From: Butyrivibrio sp. AE3009
GTDB taxonomy: Bacteria > Bacillota > Clostridia > Lachnospirales > Lachnospiraceae
Direction of reading: 5' to 3'
NCBI RefSeq assembly: GCF_000420845.1
Contig: NZ_ATVS01000024.1
Coordinates: forward strand, 1-57,645
DNA length: 57,645 nt
The notes under the pieces were generated by a model that worked only from the letters and a program-made list of their open reading frames with translations, made no database searches and had not been told where the DNA came from. The position numbers were made by a program, and so were the translations under genes. Positions 26,790-35,722 of the stretch are shown piece by piece (the first letter of the stretch is position 1; every line of letters starts with the position of its first letter).

Positions 26790-28052
26790 TCACACGCGCT
26801 TTGACAGAACTTCCTTCTCGTAGCGCTCAACCTCTTCGAACCACTTGCCGTCCTCAGGGGCGCCGCAGCGTCTGCAATACTCATTCCAGACATCACCAAA
26901 AGGCATTGTCTTCATCTCTTCCTGCATCACAAGAAGCTTGGTGAAGTTGCTGTTATCCTGCAAGCTCTTAAATTCCTCATTGGGGGTCAAAAGAGCATTA
27001 AGAAGAGCCTTCTGTGTATTTCTAAAGCCTGTAGCCCATGCGCCGATTCTGTTAATCGAAGCGTCGAAATAGTCCAGTGCCATAAATACCTTGCCATCAA
27101 GTCCGCCGCAGCGAACGATCTCTTTTGCGATCTCTTTGGTCTCATCGTCGAAAAGAACTACGTGGTCTGAATCCCAGCGCACAGGTCTTGTGATATGAAG
27201 TGCGATATTGGGGAAGAAGGACAAAAGTGCAGGAATTTTGTCACTTACAACCTCTGTTGGATGATAATGACCATTGTCCATAAGAGGAATGCATTTATCC
27301 GAATGAGTTGCCGCAAAAGTCAGTGTAAACTCCGCACTTCCCACAGTATAGGACTCCACGCCGATGCCGAATACCTTGGACTCTACGCAGGGCTTAACCT
27401 TGTTAAAATCAAAGGGCTCAGACAGAATCTGCTCGATGGAATCCTTGTATCTGTCTCTGGGTCCCTTTCTGTCTGCCGGAACATCCTTGAAGCCATCGCC
27501 GGTCCAGATGTTCATAATGCAGGGCTCACCCAGCTCCTCAGCGAGGTAATTGGATATCCTAATGCATGCCTTACCATGCTCGATCCAGAACTTTCTTGTC
27601 TCCTCATTGGGCGAAGCCAGTGTCAGAGGGTCACATTTGGGATGTGAGAAAAATGTGGGATTAAAGTCGCAGCCAAGGTTTCTTTCCTTGCAGAAATCCA
27701 CCCATTTCTTGAAGTGCTTGGGCTCAAGCTTATCTCTGTCCACCCAGCCACCGTTCTCATCGTCAAAAATAGCATAGCTGGCGTGAAGGTTCATCTTGGC
27801 TCTTCCGGGGATGAGCTTTAATACCTCATCGATATCTGCCATGAGTTCCTCCGGAGTTCTTGCTCTTCCCGGGTAATTTCCTGTAGTCTGAATTCCGCCT
27901 GTAAGGGGCTTACTTGGGTCCGTATCAAAACCTCTTACGTCGTCTCCCTGCCAGCAGTGAAGCGCTATTTCAGCGTTTTTTAGCTTTTCTATCGCTTTTT
28001 CTGTGTCGATTCCAAGTGCTGCGTATTTCTCTTTTGCCTGTTCGTAGCTCAT
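26790..28052 (-). CDS. rhaA: L-rhamnose isomerase
   Basis: A 420-residue isomerase that converts L-rhamnose to L-rhamnulose, a metal-dependent TIM-barrel enzyme. Typical segments are present: IALHCWQGDDV at about 28-38, GGIQTTGNYPGRA at about 52-64, MNLHASYA at about 101, and the metal-site acids in MDNGHYHPTEV (about 255-265) and WDSDHVVLFDD. Length matches the family (about 418). GGAGGG lies about 12 bases before the ATG. It is the middle gene of the operon, 31 bases after rhaB. Confidence 0.96.
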   Translation of the reverse strand: MSYEQAKEKYAALGIDTEKAIEKLKNAEIALHCWQGDDVRGFDTDPSKPLTGGIQTTGNYPGRARTPEELMADIDEVLKLIPGRAKMNLHASYAIFDDENGGWVDRDKLEPKHFKKWVDFCKERNLGCDFNPTFFSHPKCDPLTLASPNEETRKFWIEHGKACIRISNYLAEELGEPCIMNIWTGDGFKDVPADRKGPRDRYKDSIEQILSEPFDFNKVKPCVESKVFGIGVESYTVGSAEFTLTFAATHSDKCIPLMDNGHYHPTEVVSDKIPALLSFFPNIALHITRPVRWDSDHVVLFDDETKEIAKEIVRCGGLDGKVFMALDYFDASINRIGAWATGFRNTQKALLNALLTPNEEFKSLQDNSNFTKLLVMQEEMKTMPFGDVWNEYCRRCGAPEDGKWFEEVERYEKEVLSKRV

Positions 28053-28083
28053 GTTTTATAACTCCCTCCATTAACTATATTAT

Positions 28084-29526
28084 TCAGAACTCTTCGATAC
28101 TAAAGCTCTTAAATATGCAATCTCTTGCCTGTGCCAGGTCACTAAATAGCCCTGCATTTATCATCTGAATCACCAGATTGCCGATCGCTGTACCTTCAAT
28201 GGGGCCGGCATATACAGGAAGTCCCGTAGCCTTAGCTGTCAGCTCGTTGAGGTATCCGTCCTGGCATCCGCCTCCGATAATATTAATGCCGGTTATCTCT
28301 TTACCCGTGATCTCGGAGATCTGCTTCACTGTATCTGCATAGCACTGCGACAATCCCTTATATACACACTGCATGATCTCTCCAACAGTCTCCGGAACTG
28401 CCTTATCATGATCTGCGCAGTAGTGCTTGATGGCATCTATCATACTTACAGGTGATAAAAAAGACTCATCATTGACATCAAGTACAGTCTCAAAGCCTTC
28501 TGCAGCCCTCGCCTCTGCAATGAGATCCGGGAAGCTGTAAGTTATGCCTGTAGCATATTTACTCTTTCTGCCTTCAACATATTCGGTACCGTTAAGCTCG
28601 CGCCTTACGGACTGAATGATCCAAAGCCCCATAATATTCTTAAGGAATCTGTAGGTACCGAAGGCTCCGCCCTCGTTGGTGAGATTCTCTTTTCTTGCAG
28701 CCTCTGTGGTAATAGGTTCCCTATTCTCCACTCCCAGAAGACTCCAGGTTCCGCTGGATAAGTATACGCTGGTCTCATCTCTTGCGGGAACAGCAAGGAA
28801 CGCTGATCCGGTGTCGTGGGTTGCGGGAAGGATAACCTTAGATGTGAAGCCAACTTCTTTCACAATAGCTTCGCACAACTCTCCAACAACGGTCCCGGGC
28901 TGAGACAGCTCTCCGAAGAGCCCTGCGGGAAGTCCAAGTCTATCGATCAGTTCCATATCCCATGCCTTGGTCTTAGCATTTACCAGGTTCGTACTGGTGG
29001 CATTGGTATACTCCTGCTTCTTAACTCCCGTCAGCCTGAAATTCAGGTAATCCGGCAGCATCAAAAAAGTCTTCGCCGCCTGAAGCGCCTCCGGTATATC
29101 CTTCTTAGCCGCCATCAGCTGATATATGGTGTTAAAGGGCTGCTTCTGAATTCCGCATTTTGCATACAGTTCTTTTTCGGGAATAATGGAAAAAACTTCG
29201 CTATCCATCCCCTTGGTTCGCTCATCTCTGTAAGCGACAGCATCTCCTATGATCTCATCCTTATCATCAAGTAAAACGAAATCCACTGCCCAGGTGTCGA
29301 TTCCAATGGTCTCGGGAATCATATCCTCATTTTTGCAGGCCTTGAGGCCTTCTACAACGCCGGTCCAGAGGTTCTCCAGATCCCAGCACAGATGCCCATT
29401 CTTCATGACCTGCCTGTTCTCGAAGCGGTGCATCTCCTTGAGCTTCATTTTGCCATCTTCCATCCAGCCCAGCATATGCCGACCACTGGATGCCCCAATG
29501 TCGATTGCCAAAAAATATCTGTTCAT
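28084..29526 (-). CDS. rhaB: Rhamnulokinase
   Basis: An FGGY-family sugar kinase of 480 residues that phosphorylates L-rhamnulose with ATP. The N terminus FLAIDIGASSGRHM is the nucleotide-binding phosphate-1 loop. IDTWAVDFVLLD (about 80) and ATHDTGSAF (about 237) are FGGY landmarks, and INIIGGGCQDGYLNELTA is the C-terminal adenosine motif. The start is placed at the ATG of MNRYF (29526) with GGGG upstream; a longer frame to 29544 gains only six residues. It is the first gene of the rha operon and is divergent from the AraC regulator. No transporter or lactaldehyde reductase is encoded nearby. Confidence 0.95.
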   Translation of the reverse strand: MNRYFLAIDIGASSGRHMLGWMEDGKMKLKEMHRFENRQVMKNGHLCWDLENLWTGVVEGLKACKNEDMIPETIGIDTWAVDFVLLDDKDEIIGDAVAYRDERTKGMDSEVFSIIPEKELYAKCGIQKQPFNTIYQLMAAKKDIPEALQAAKTFLMLPDYLNFRLTGVKKQEYTNATSTNLVNAKTKAWDMELIDRLGLPAGLFGELSQPGTVVGELCEAIVKEVGFTSKVILPATHDTGSAFLAVPARDETSVYLSSGTWSLLGVENREPITTEAARKENLTNEGGAFGTYRFLKNIMGLWIIQSVRRELNGTEYVEGRKSKYATGITYSFPDLIAEARAAEGFETVLDVNDESFLSPVSMIDAIKHYCADHDKAVPETVGEIMQCVYKGLSQCYADTVKQISEITGKEITGINIIGGGCQDGYLNELTAKATGLPVYAGPIEGTAIGNLVIQMINAGLFSDLAQARDCIFKSFSIEEF

Positions 29527-29645
29527 ATACGTACCCCGATACAATTCATGTTTATGATGCTATAATATTATGCACGGGCACTGTTTTCTAGAACCATATA
29601 AGTGCCAAAATGGAACCTTATTTGACATTAATTCAAGGGATAAAA
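29527..29645. promoter_or_regulatory. Divergent rhaB / araC-type control region
   Basis: The 119-base gap has TATAAT on the plus strand (29561-29566) and AT-rich -10-like sequence on the minus strand. A dyad, GGCACT (29577-29582) and AGTGCC (29601-29606), encloses an inner palindrome TTCTAGAA (29586-29593). It is a candidate binding site for the regulator encoded at 29646. Neither side has a good -35, which fits activator-dependent transcription. Confidence 0.5.
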
Positions 29646-30605
29646 ATGAGAAAAGAAATTCTGGATCATCTGTACAAAATTACCGAAGAGGAAGAAAAGA
29701 TCGTCAAGGAGAACGCCTCCATTTCAAAGGAGCTCTACACCTCCGAAGATGAGTTCGTGGTGGACTCCGCCAAGCTCCTGGAGCAGGGTAAACTCATTGC
29801 GATCCGCCCTCACACCAGGTTCGCCCACTTTCCCGAACACCGCCACAACTACATAGAAATGGTAGTTATGCTGAAAGGGAGCCTTACCACAAGGATCGTC
29901 GGCGGCGACACCATTACCTTAAGAAAAGGCGATATCCTCCTTATGAACCGCCACGCAAGACATGAGATCCTGCCCTGCAAAAGGAACGACCTTGCCCTTA
30001 ACTTCATTATTCTTCCGGAATTCTTTTCCCGGGGAAGCGTCTCCTACGACAAGGAAAACATCCTAAGGGGCTTTATCATCGCCTCCCTCTCAGAGAAAAA
30101 AAGATACAGCGACTACCTCCTGTATCACGCTGCAGGAGTAATCGCTGTTGAGAATCTTATGGAAAACCTCATATGGACTCTGATAAATCATCCAAATGAC
30201 ATGAATCAGATCGTACATTCCACCATGGACCTGCTTCTAATGAATCTGGCGGCACTGTCCGCAGACACTCTTAAGGACATGCGCTCCAAGGGTCAGAATA
30301 TCACCATAACTGCCCTTGAGTACATTGACCACAACTTCGCCTGCGGAACCCTTGAGGAACTTGCAACGCAGACCGGCTACACCACCGCCTATTTAAGCCG
30401 CCTTTTAAGGAGTCACACCGGCTGTAACTTCAAGCAGCTCCTTCAGCAAAGAAAGCTCCAGCAAGCCGCCTACTACCTGGAAAACACAACACTGACCACA
30501 GAAAATATCATTGAAAAAATCGGATACGAGAACAGCGCATATTTCTACAAGGTTTTTGCCAAAAAATACGGCTGCTCTCCCAGAGAATACAGAAAAAGAA
30601 CTTAA
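29646..30605 (+). CDS. AraC family regulator of the rha operon
   Basis: A 319-residue transcription factor. Residues about 65-140 form a cupin sensor domain (HFPEHRHNYIEMVVML, metal- or sugar-binding type). The C-terminal 100 residues hold two helix-turn-helix units: GTLEELATQTGYTTAYLSRL and ENIIEKIGYENSAYFYKVF, ending in the signature GCSPREYRK. By position it most likely activates rhaBAD in response to L-rhamnose, but it is not a close RhaS/RhaR match that I can confirm. The start is the ATG at 29646 with AAGGGAT upstream; a longer frame from 29610 has no site. Its last four bases overlap the convergent gene at 30602. Confidence 0.88.
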   Translation: MRKEILDHLYKITEEEEKIVKENASISKELYTSEDEFVVDSAKLLEQGKLIAIRPHTRFAHFPEHRHNYIEMVVMLKGSLTTRIVGGDTITLRKGDILLMNRHARHEILPCKRNDLALNFIILPEFFSRGSVSYDKENILRGFIIASLSEKKRYSDYLLYHAAGVIAVENLMENLIWTLINHPNDMNQIVHSTMDLLLMNLAALSADTLKDMRSKGQNITITALEYIDHNFACGTLEELATQTGYTTAYLSRLLRSHTGCNFKQLLQQRKLQQAAYYLENTTLTTENIIEKIGYENSAYFYKVFAKKYGCSPREYRKRT

Positions 30606-31246
30606 TCGCAGAACCGCCTGAAAATCATTCTGTATATAAGCTTCGAATTTATCCTGAAAAACAATCCCGCATTGATAAGTGGCGAAACTCTTTTCATATA
30701 CCCGCCATCCTGCGCGCTTTTTTTGTAAAAGAATTCCTCTTTATACAGATACCCGGCAAGTAGCCGGTCCATATCCTTGATACTGTAGCGGTAATACTTC
30801 CTTGACAGCTTCACAGCTCCTGTCATTTCTATAATCTTTGCCACAAAGGACATACAATTAAGCGCCTTGTATATCTTAAAGCCATGAAGAATCGGCATCG
30901 TTGCCATTGAATACAGGTTAAAAATATATTCGGAATCCGCTTCGATATCTGCAATATAGCTCTTGATCCGCACAAGTCCCGCATCATCTGTAGGCACCTT
31001 GAACACCTTTAATTTAACTCTGTTGTGTTTGCCATATGCATAACATTCAAGGTTCTCATGCATGAAACCACAATCAAAGGGCGCATAGTGCCTGCGTCTC
31101 GAGAAGGTTATAAAGTCACTGAAAGGCTCCTCAAGACACACAGCTATATGTGTATATTCATATCCCGTCACGGCTCTGGCAATGCTTCCAAGCCCTGTGT
31201 GGGCCTTCACCAGAACAACGTAGACATAATTCTCATTACTCTTCAT
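30602..31246 (-). CDS. Permuted NlpC/P60-like (LRAT-type) protein
   Basis: A 214-residue protein with an inverted papain-like order: His first (H33 in YEYTHIAVCL) and Cys later (C131 in LNCMSFVAKII). This is the arrangement of the permuted NlpC/P60 group (YiiX, LRAT). Members hydrolyse or transfer acyl groups on lipids or amides. It lacks a signal peptide. The C terminus is basic and hydrophobic (INSKLIYRMIFRRF), which suggests membrane contact. It is the last gene of the five-gene overlapping set and starts four bases inside the CDP-alcohol transferase gene. A lipid substrate is inferred from that context. Confidence 0.65.
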   Translation of the reverse strand: MKSNENYVYVVLVKAHTGLGSIARAVTGYEYTHIAVCLEEPFSDFITFSRRRHYAPFDCGFMHENLECYAYGKHNRVKLKVFKVPTDDAGLVRIKSYIADIEADSEYIFNLYSMATMPILHGFKIYKALNCMSFVAKIIEMTGAVKLSRKYYRYSIKDMDRLLAGYLYKEEFFYKKSAQDGGYMKRVSPLINAGLFFRINSKLIYRMIFRRFCD

Positions 31247-31917
31247 CTCTTTTTACTCAACCTTATAAATAACTGAATCTGAAGCCTTATCATCTCATAG
31301 TACATGGGAACTGCCCCGATCAGAATAATGATATCTCCTACGGTAAATCCATGTCCCTGTACAGTAACCACAGGATCTGTTCCCACAATCATAGTAATTA
31401 TGCACACCGCCGCAAAAAACAGATGCGTCTCAATGGGCCCAAGTCTCGGAAACAGAAACTCATTAAGATACCTTATATAATTCATGGCAGTAAACATCAT
31501 GAGCGCATACACAGGCACCATGAATATCATCACTTCAAAGCTCGCAACTTTCGCAAAAGCCAGCCCTATCAGCAGATATGTGATATGAAGTATATCCGTC
31601 AGAAGGTCAAAAAAAGCTCCAGCCTCCGATGCCATATTTCGCTTCCTTGCAATATATCCGTCCAGGTCGTCGCAGATAATATGCCAGATAAGTCCCACAA
31701 CGGTTCCTATAAGAAACATCAGGTTCACACGGGCAAGGAACGCACAAACTATTCCGAACAGCCCTCCAATTGCCCCCAGAAGCGTCATCTGATTGGGAGT
31801 CATAGTTTCAGGGATCAACCTTCCGAAAACCCTGTAAATAATCGGGTAAGAAGCGTTCTCAAGCTTACTTGGCACAATCTTTTTGACCGCTTTCTTACTA
31901 TCCGTAGAATTACTCAT
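31243..31917 (-). CDS. CDP-alcohol phosphatidyltransferase
   Basis: An integral membrane enzyme of 224 residues. It carries the full family signature DG-x2-AR-x8-G-x3-D-x3-D: DGYIARKRNMASEAGAFFD starts at about 86 and runs on to D108. About six helices follow. It transfers a phosphoalcohol between CDP and an acceptor, for example phosphatidylglycerol-phosphate, phosphatidylserine or phosphatidylinositol-type synthesis. The substrate cannot be named. ATG 31917 has AAGGAAG upstream; the longer frame to 31950 does not. The first bases overlap the end of the radical SAM gene. Confidence 0.88.
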   Translation of the reverse strand: MSNSTDSKKAVKKIVPSKLENASYPIIYRVFGRLIPETMTPNQMTLLGAIGGLFGIVCAFLARVNLMFLIGTVVGLIWHIICDDLDGYIARKRNMASEAGAFFDLLTDILHITYLLIGLAFAKVASFEVMIFMVPVYALMMFTAMNYIRYLNEFLFPRLGPIETHLFFAAVCIITMIVGTDPVVTVQGHGFTVGDIIILIGAVPMYYEMIRLQIQLFIRLSKKR

Positions 31918-33286
31918 CGTCGTTCTTCCTTTTCTTAAACATATTTGCAATAAAAGATCTGATGTAATCGCCGTAGTCTATGAAGTCATATACTCCCTCT
32001 CTCTTGGCTCGAAGAAAGAGGCTTATCAGCAGAATATAATAATAGAAATAATATCTTTTTACCGACAAATGCGTAGGTCTTGCCACCAGATGCAGATAAT
32101 CAAAATGGGACGGATTGTCGGTTATCATCCTATCCTTGTATCTGGCAAAATTCTCAAGCCCCATCTCCGGAGTATATATGGAAATAGCCACATGCTTTAG
32201 TTTTTTCCTAACTATCCATTTGAAGAGCCGCATGAAATCCCGCTTGGTGTAGTCCAGATCAACTATAAAGAGTCCCATGAGATTAATTCCAAGCCTGTTG
32301 CAGATTCCGACACTTTTAATGTTATTAAATGCAGAGGAATGCTTCTCATAGCTGTTTAGATGATTGTCGTCAAAGGATTCCAGCCCCACCAGCACGTAGT
32401 ACAGACCTACCTCTTTAAACTCCTTCATCAACTGTTCGTGAGTCGCGATAAAATCGGCTCTGCCGTAGCAGATATAGTTTTTTCGGATATTCCTGCGTTT
32501 CAGAAGCTCGATGAATCTTTTAACTCTCTTCTCGTCAACGAGGAAGTCATCATCCACGATGTAGATATTGTCTGACTTAATCTGCGCAATCTCATAAACA
32601 ACTCTCTCTATGTCACGCTGTACGTAAACACCTGCATTCATTCTGTTGCGGACGCAGAATTCACAGCGATATGGGCAGGAATAGGCGGTTCTGACCCAAG
32701 CAGCGTGCTCCAGCTCCAGGTATCTGTAATTATTCGGATGCTCATAAAAGTACGTCCTGTCCGGCAACGGCAGATCGTTGATATCAAAGGCCGTTGATGG
32801 ATTGCTCCTCCACTTTGAACCATCCCGGTAGCATATCCCGTCCATCTTGGTTCTAAGCAGCTCTTTTCCGAAAAAAGCGATGTCGATTATTTCCAGAATC
32901 TTGTATACATTGAAGGTTGTAAGGATATAGTCAACATAATCCCTGTACATCCTCTCGTAGCACAGCTGTGCGTGGAGTCCGCCGATTATCGTAAGCGTAT
33001 CGGCACTGTGGCCTTTGGCATCTCTGCAATACTCCAGCATGAAGTTCTCCTGCCTTGTTCTGCCACATACATAGACCACGTCCGGGTCGTATTTATTAAG
33101 GGCCATAGGAACCGTAGCGGTCTCCACCTGTCCGTCATAAATATAGACTTCGTGCCCTTTTTCTTTTAATACGGCACTGATATATTCAAGCTCCAGACAT
33201 TCGTTTTCAATAACTCCGACAAAATTGTATCTGGTGCGGGATATTTCAGGATGGATAAGTAAAAACTTAAGACTCCTTCTTTCCAT
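31910..33286 (-). CDS. B12-binding-domain radical SAM protein
   Basis: A 458-residue radical SAM enzyme. The N-terminal about 140 residues look like a cobalamin-binding Rossmann domain (KFLLIHPE, GHEVYIYDGQ, IIGGLHAQL), although the His-on DxHxxG motif is not present. The [4Fe-4S] motif is C204-x3-C208-x2-C211 in YSCPYRCEFCVR. The C-terminal end has a hydrophobic patch (YYFYYYILLISLFL) that may contact membranes. Such enzymes make C-methyl groups or radical C-C bonds in lipids, cofactors and natural products. Overlaps on both sides and lipid-type neighbours suggest a lipid substrate. GGAGGAAC lies before the ATG. Confidence 0.88.
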   Translation of the reverse strand: MERRSLKFLLIHPEISRTRYNFVGVIENECLELEYISAVLKEKGHEVYIYDGQVETATVPMALNKYDPDVVYVCGRTRQENFMLEYCRDAKGHSADTLTIIGGLHAQLCYERMYRDYVDYILTTFNVYKILEIIDIAFFGKELLRTKMDGICYRDGSKWRSNPSTAFDINDLPLPDRTYFYEHPNNYRYLELEHAAWVRTAYSCPYRCEFCVRNRMNAGVYVQRDIERVVYEIAQIKSDNIYIVDDDFLVDEKRVKRFIELLKRRNIRKNYICYGRADFIATHEQLMKEFKEVGLYYVLVGLESFDDNHLNSYEKHSSAFNNIKSVGICNRLGINLMGLFIVDLDYTKRDFMRLFKWIVRKKLKHVAISIYTPEMGLENFARYKDRMITDNPSHFDYLHLVARPTHLSVKRYYFYYYILLISLFLRAKREGVYDFIDYGDYIRSFIANMFKKRKNDDE

Positions 33287-35000
33287 TCTTCAACTGTTCC
33301 TCCTTGACCAGCTCATTGAAGGCCACCTTGCCCACCAGTGTTTTGGGCAGTTCCTCCCTGAATTCATATTCATAGGGCAGGGAATATACGGCCAGATTCT
33401 TTTCGCAGTGCGCTTTGATGGCTGCAAGAATCTCATCACTTGGCCTTACACCGTTTTTAAGTACAATGAAGGCCTTAGCCACCTGAATCTTGTAGGGATG
33501 GTCGATCCCTATAACGCAGGACATAAGTACATCAGGATAGGAATCGATCACGTTCTCAATATACTGAGGATATATACTGTAGCCGGAGCTTACAATTACT
33601 CTCTTAAGCCTTTGCTTGAAATAAATGAAGCCGTCCTCGTCCATATATCCAAGGTCTCCCGTGTGCAGCCATACAAGGCCGTCCTCGTGAAGTTTAAGTA
33701 CTTTCCCGGTCTCCTCGGGATCGTTAAGGTAGCCCTTCATAACTGTGGGGCCTGCGAGAACGATCTCACCTTCCTCTCCATAAGGAAGTTCCTGTGTGGA
33801 ATCAGGTTTACAGATCTTGTAATAGGTATCGGGATAGGGGATTCCTATGCTTCCCTCCCTGTAGTATCCAAGCGGGGTCAGGCAGCTTCCTGTGACACAT
33901 TCCGTAAGGCCGTATCCTTCTCTGACCTGAGTATCGGCGCCGTGTTCCTTGAGAAAAGCATCTATCTTACTTTTAAGACTAACCGACAGGGAATCTCCGC
34001 CTGATATTACGCAGCGAAGAAAAGACAGATCCTTTCCCTCAAGCTTCTTGTTCTTAAGAAGCGCTTCATAGAGCGTCGGAACGCCTGCTATAACATTGGG
34101 CCGATAGTTAATAAGGAGCTTATGGAAAGTTCCTGCGCTGAAAGTAGGCAGAAGTATTGCCGTCATTCCTTTATACAGCGCAGTGTGGATACATATTCCA
34201 AGTCCAAAGCCGTGAAAAACGGGCATTATGGACAATATCCTGTCTTTCTCCTTAAGACAGGCGCAGGCCTCTATTCCCTGCATTGCAAGCGCATTGAAAT
34301 TAAGATTGGTAAGTTCTATTCCCTTGGGATATCCGGTGGTTCCTCCGCTGTATAGAATCGCTACAACGTCGTCTCCGCCTGTCTCTACGGTAGTATTTCC
34401 CTGATAACTGCCTGCGAGCCCTAGAAATTCTCTGAAGGAAAGCCTGCTGCCGGTAGTATGTGCATCGTCGCTCTCCAGCTTAATCTTCCTTCCCTTGGTA
34501 AGCTGATACAGAGGTTTCATATACAAGGGCATAGAATCCGCGGCGGATACCACGATAACCTTTTCCACCGGAGTATCCTGCAATACATGTTTTATCTTGT
34601 TATATGCGATATCTATTGTTATTGCAAGGCGGCTCTTTGACACACTGAGGTAATATTTGATCTCCGGTTCCGCAGACAACGGATGTATCATATTCGCCAC
34701 TGCGCCAATCTTGTTTATAGCATAGAAGCTGATGACCGCCTCCGGGGTATTGGGCATACATATGCTGACCACATCCTTCTCTTTTATCCCAAGAGCCTTA
34801 AGCGCCCTTGCACAGCGCTCTATCTGCTGAAGAAACTGCCTGTAGCTGCCTTTTTTGCCATAGTAATTGTAGGCGATACAGTCAGGATGGTTAGATGCAC
34901 TGTCTTCTATAAACTTGTATACGGAGCAGTCCGGATAGTCCAAATGGGGCCTTACTCCGTCATAAAATCCATACCATGGAGTTTTAACTTTATTTTGCAT
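33267..35000 (-). CDS. AMP-forming acyl-CoA synthetase / ligase
   Basis: A 577-residue adenylating enzyme of the fatty-acyl-CoA/CoA-ligase superfamily. The P-loop is YSGGTTGYPKG (217-227), the second motif is EGYGLTE (361-367), TGDLGYMDEDG (447-457) is the hinge-side motif, and the C-terminal catalytic Lys region is LPKTLVGKV. It activates a carboxylic acid as acyl-AMP and then loads CoA or an acyl carrier. A long-chain or unusual acid is likely given the neighbouring acyltransferase. AAAGGAAC precedes the ATG. The start overlaps the acyltransferase gene by 11 bases and the end overlaps the radical SAM gene. Confidence 0.9.
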   Translation of the reverse strand: MQNKVKTPWYGFYDGVRPHLDYPDCSVYKFIEDSASNHPDCIAYNYYGKKGSYRQFLQQIERCARALKALGIKEKDVVSICMPNTPEAVISFYAINKIGAVANMIHPLSAEPEIKYYLSVSKSRLAITIDIAYNKIKHVLQDTPVEKVIVVSAADSMPLYMKPLYQLTKGRKIKLESDDAHTTGSRLSFREFLGLAGSYQGNTTVETGGDDVVAILYSGGTTGYPKGIELTNLNFNALAMQGIEACACLKEKDRILSIMPVFHGFGLGICIHTALYKGMTAILLPTFSAGTFHKLLINYRPNVIAGVPTLYEALLKNKKLEGKDLSFLRCVISGGDSLSVSLKSKIDAFLKEHGADTQVREGYGLTECVTGSCLTPLGYYREGSIGIPYPDTYYKICKPDSTQELPYGEEGEIVLAGPTVMKGYLNDPEETGKVLKLHEDGLVWLHTGDLGYMDEDGFIYFKQRLKRVIVSSGYSIYPQYIENVIDSYPDVLMSCVIGIDHPYKIQVAKAFIVLKNGVRPSDEILAAIKAHCEKNLAVYSLPYEYEFREELPKTLVGKVAFNELVKEEQLKNGKKES

Positions 35001-35574
35001 TTAATAATAGTTCCTTTACTGTTGAAAAAAGAAGATCATTGGCCTCGGGGACCTCAAGGTTCGATACGTCTATCGGCTCACCAAAGGTAATCTTAAGGTT
35101 TTTACTTCTAAATCTGTAATCTCCTGTTATAGAATAAGGAATTATCCTGCACCCGGCTCTCTTAGCCATGACCACGGCTCCGGGCTTAAAGGGTAAAAGA
35201 ATCTCCTCTGTGTAATTTCTCTTTGCTTCCGGAGATAAATTAATAAGACAGCCCGCCTTTAAATGCTCTACTGCGCTGGCAAGAGCCTCCTTATTACGGG
35301 CTGCGTGAAGATCAACCGGTATTGCTCCGATAGCTCTGAAAAACCATCCGAAGGGACCGTCATGAAGCTCTTTTTTGGCAAGGGTGTATACCACTCTCTT
35401 AGTGGAACTGTCGACAAGTATCGGATCCATCGCATGCTTGTGATTACCTGCGATAACACATGCTCCTTTACGTGGAATCACCTCACTGTTAACGATTGTA
35501 GGATTATAATATGCCAGAAATAATCCCGCCAGAGCAGGCCTTAAGATTCTGTATAATTTCGCGTTGTTTTTCAT
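34990..35574 (-). CDS. PlsC-like 1-acylglycerol-3-phosphate acyltransferase
   Basis: A lysophospholipid-acyltransferase family protein of about 194 residues. The catalytic H-x4-D motif is seen in GNHKHAMDPIL, and the substrate motif usually written PEGTRS is PEAKRN here. It would transfer an acyl group to a glycerophosphate or related alcohol. The start is uncertain: the frame continues to an ATG at 35619 that lies only seven bases from the predicted transcription start. I prefer the ATG at 35574 with AAAGGTGG about 13 bases upstream. It is the first gene of the overlapping five-gene lipid operon. Confidence 0.82.
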   Translation of the reverse strand: MKNNAKLYRILRPALAGLFLAYYNPTIVNSEVIPRKGACVIAGNHKHAMDPILVDSSTKRVVYTLAKKELHDGPFGWFFRAIGAIPVDLHAARNKEALASAVEHLKAGCLINLSPEAKRNYTEEILLPFKPGAVVMAKRAGCRIIPYSITGDYRFRSKNLKITFGEPIDVSNLEVPEANDLLFSTVKELLLNAK

Positions 35575-35632
35575 CTTTTTTGGAGAACCACCTTTATTAA
35601 ATATCGAGGTAATTTGCATTACATCTATACGA

Positions 35633-35638
35633 ATTATA
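35633..35638 (-). promoter_or_regulatory. Candidate -10 of the lipid operon
   Basis: TATAAT on the minus strand about 60 bases upstream of the preferred plsC-like start. The -35 position is not consensus. Confidence 0.35.
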
Positions 35639-35680
35639 CCCGAAATAGCCCCGCATTAGTACCAGCGAACTCTAAAACAG

Positions 35681-35710
35681 AAAAATACCCCGGAACAATT
35701 TGTCCGGGGT
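35681..35710 (-). terminator. Terminator after the histidine phosphatase gene
   Basis: ACCCCGGA (35687-35694) pairs with TCCGGGGT (35703-35710) and on the minus strand TATTTTTC follows. It lies 13 bases past the stop at 35723 and separates this gene from the lipid operon. Confidence 0.8.
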
Positions 35711-35722
35711 TTGATACTAATC

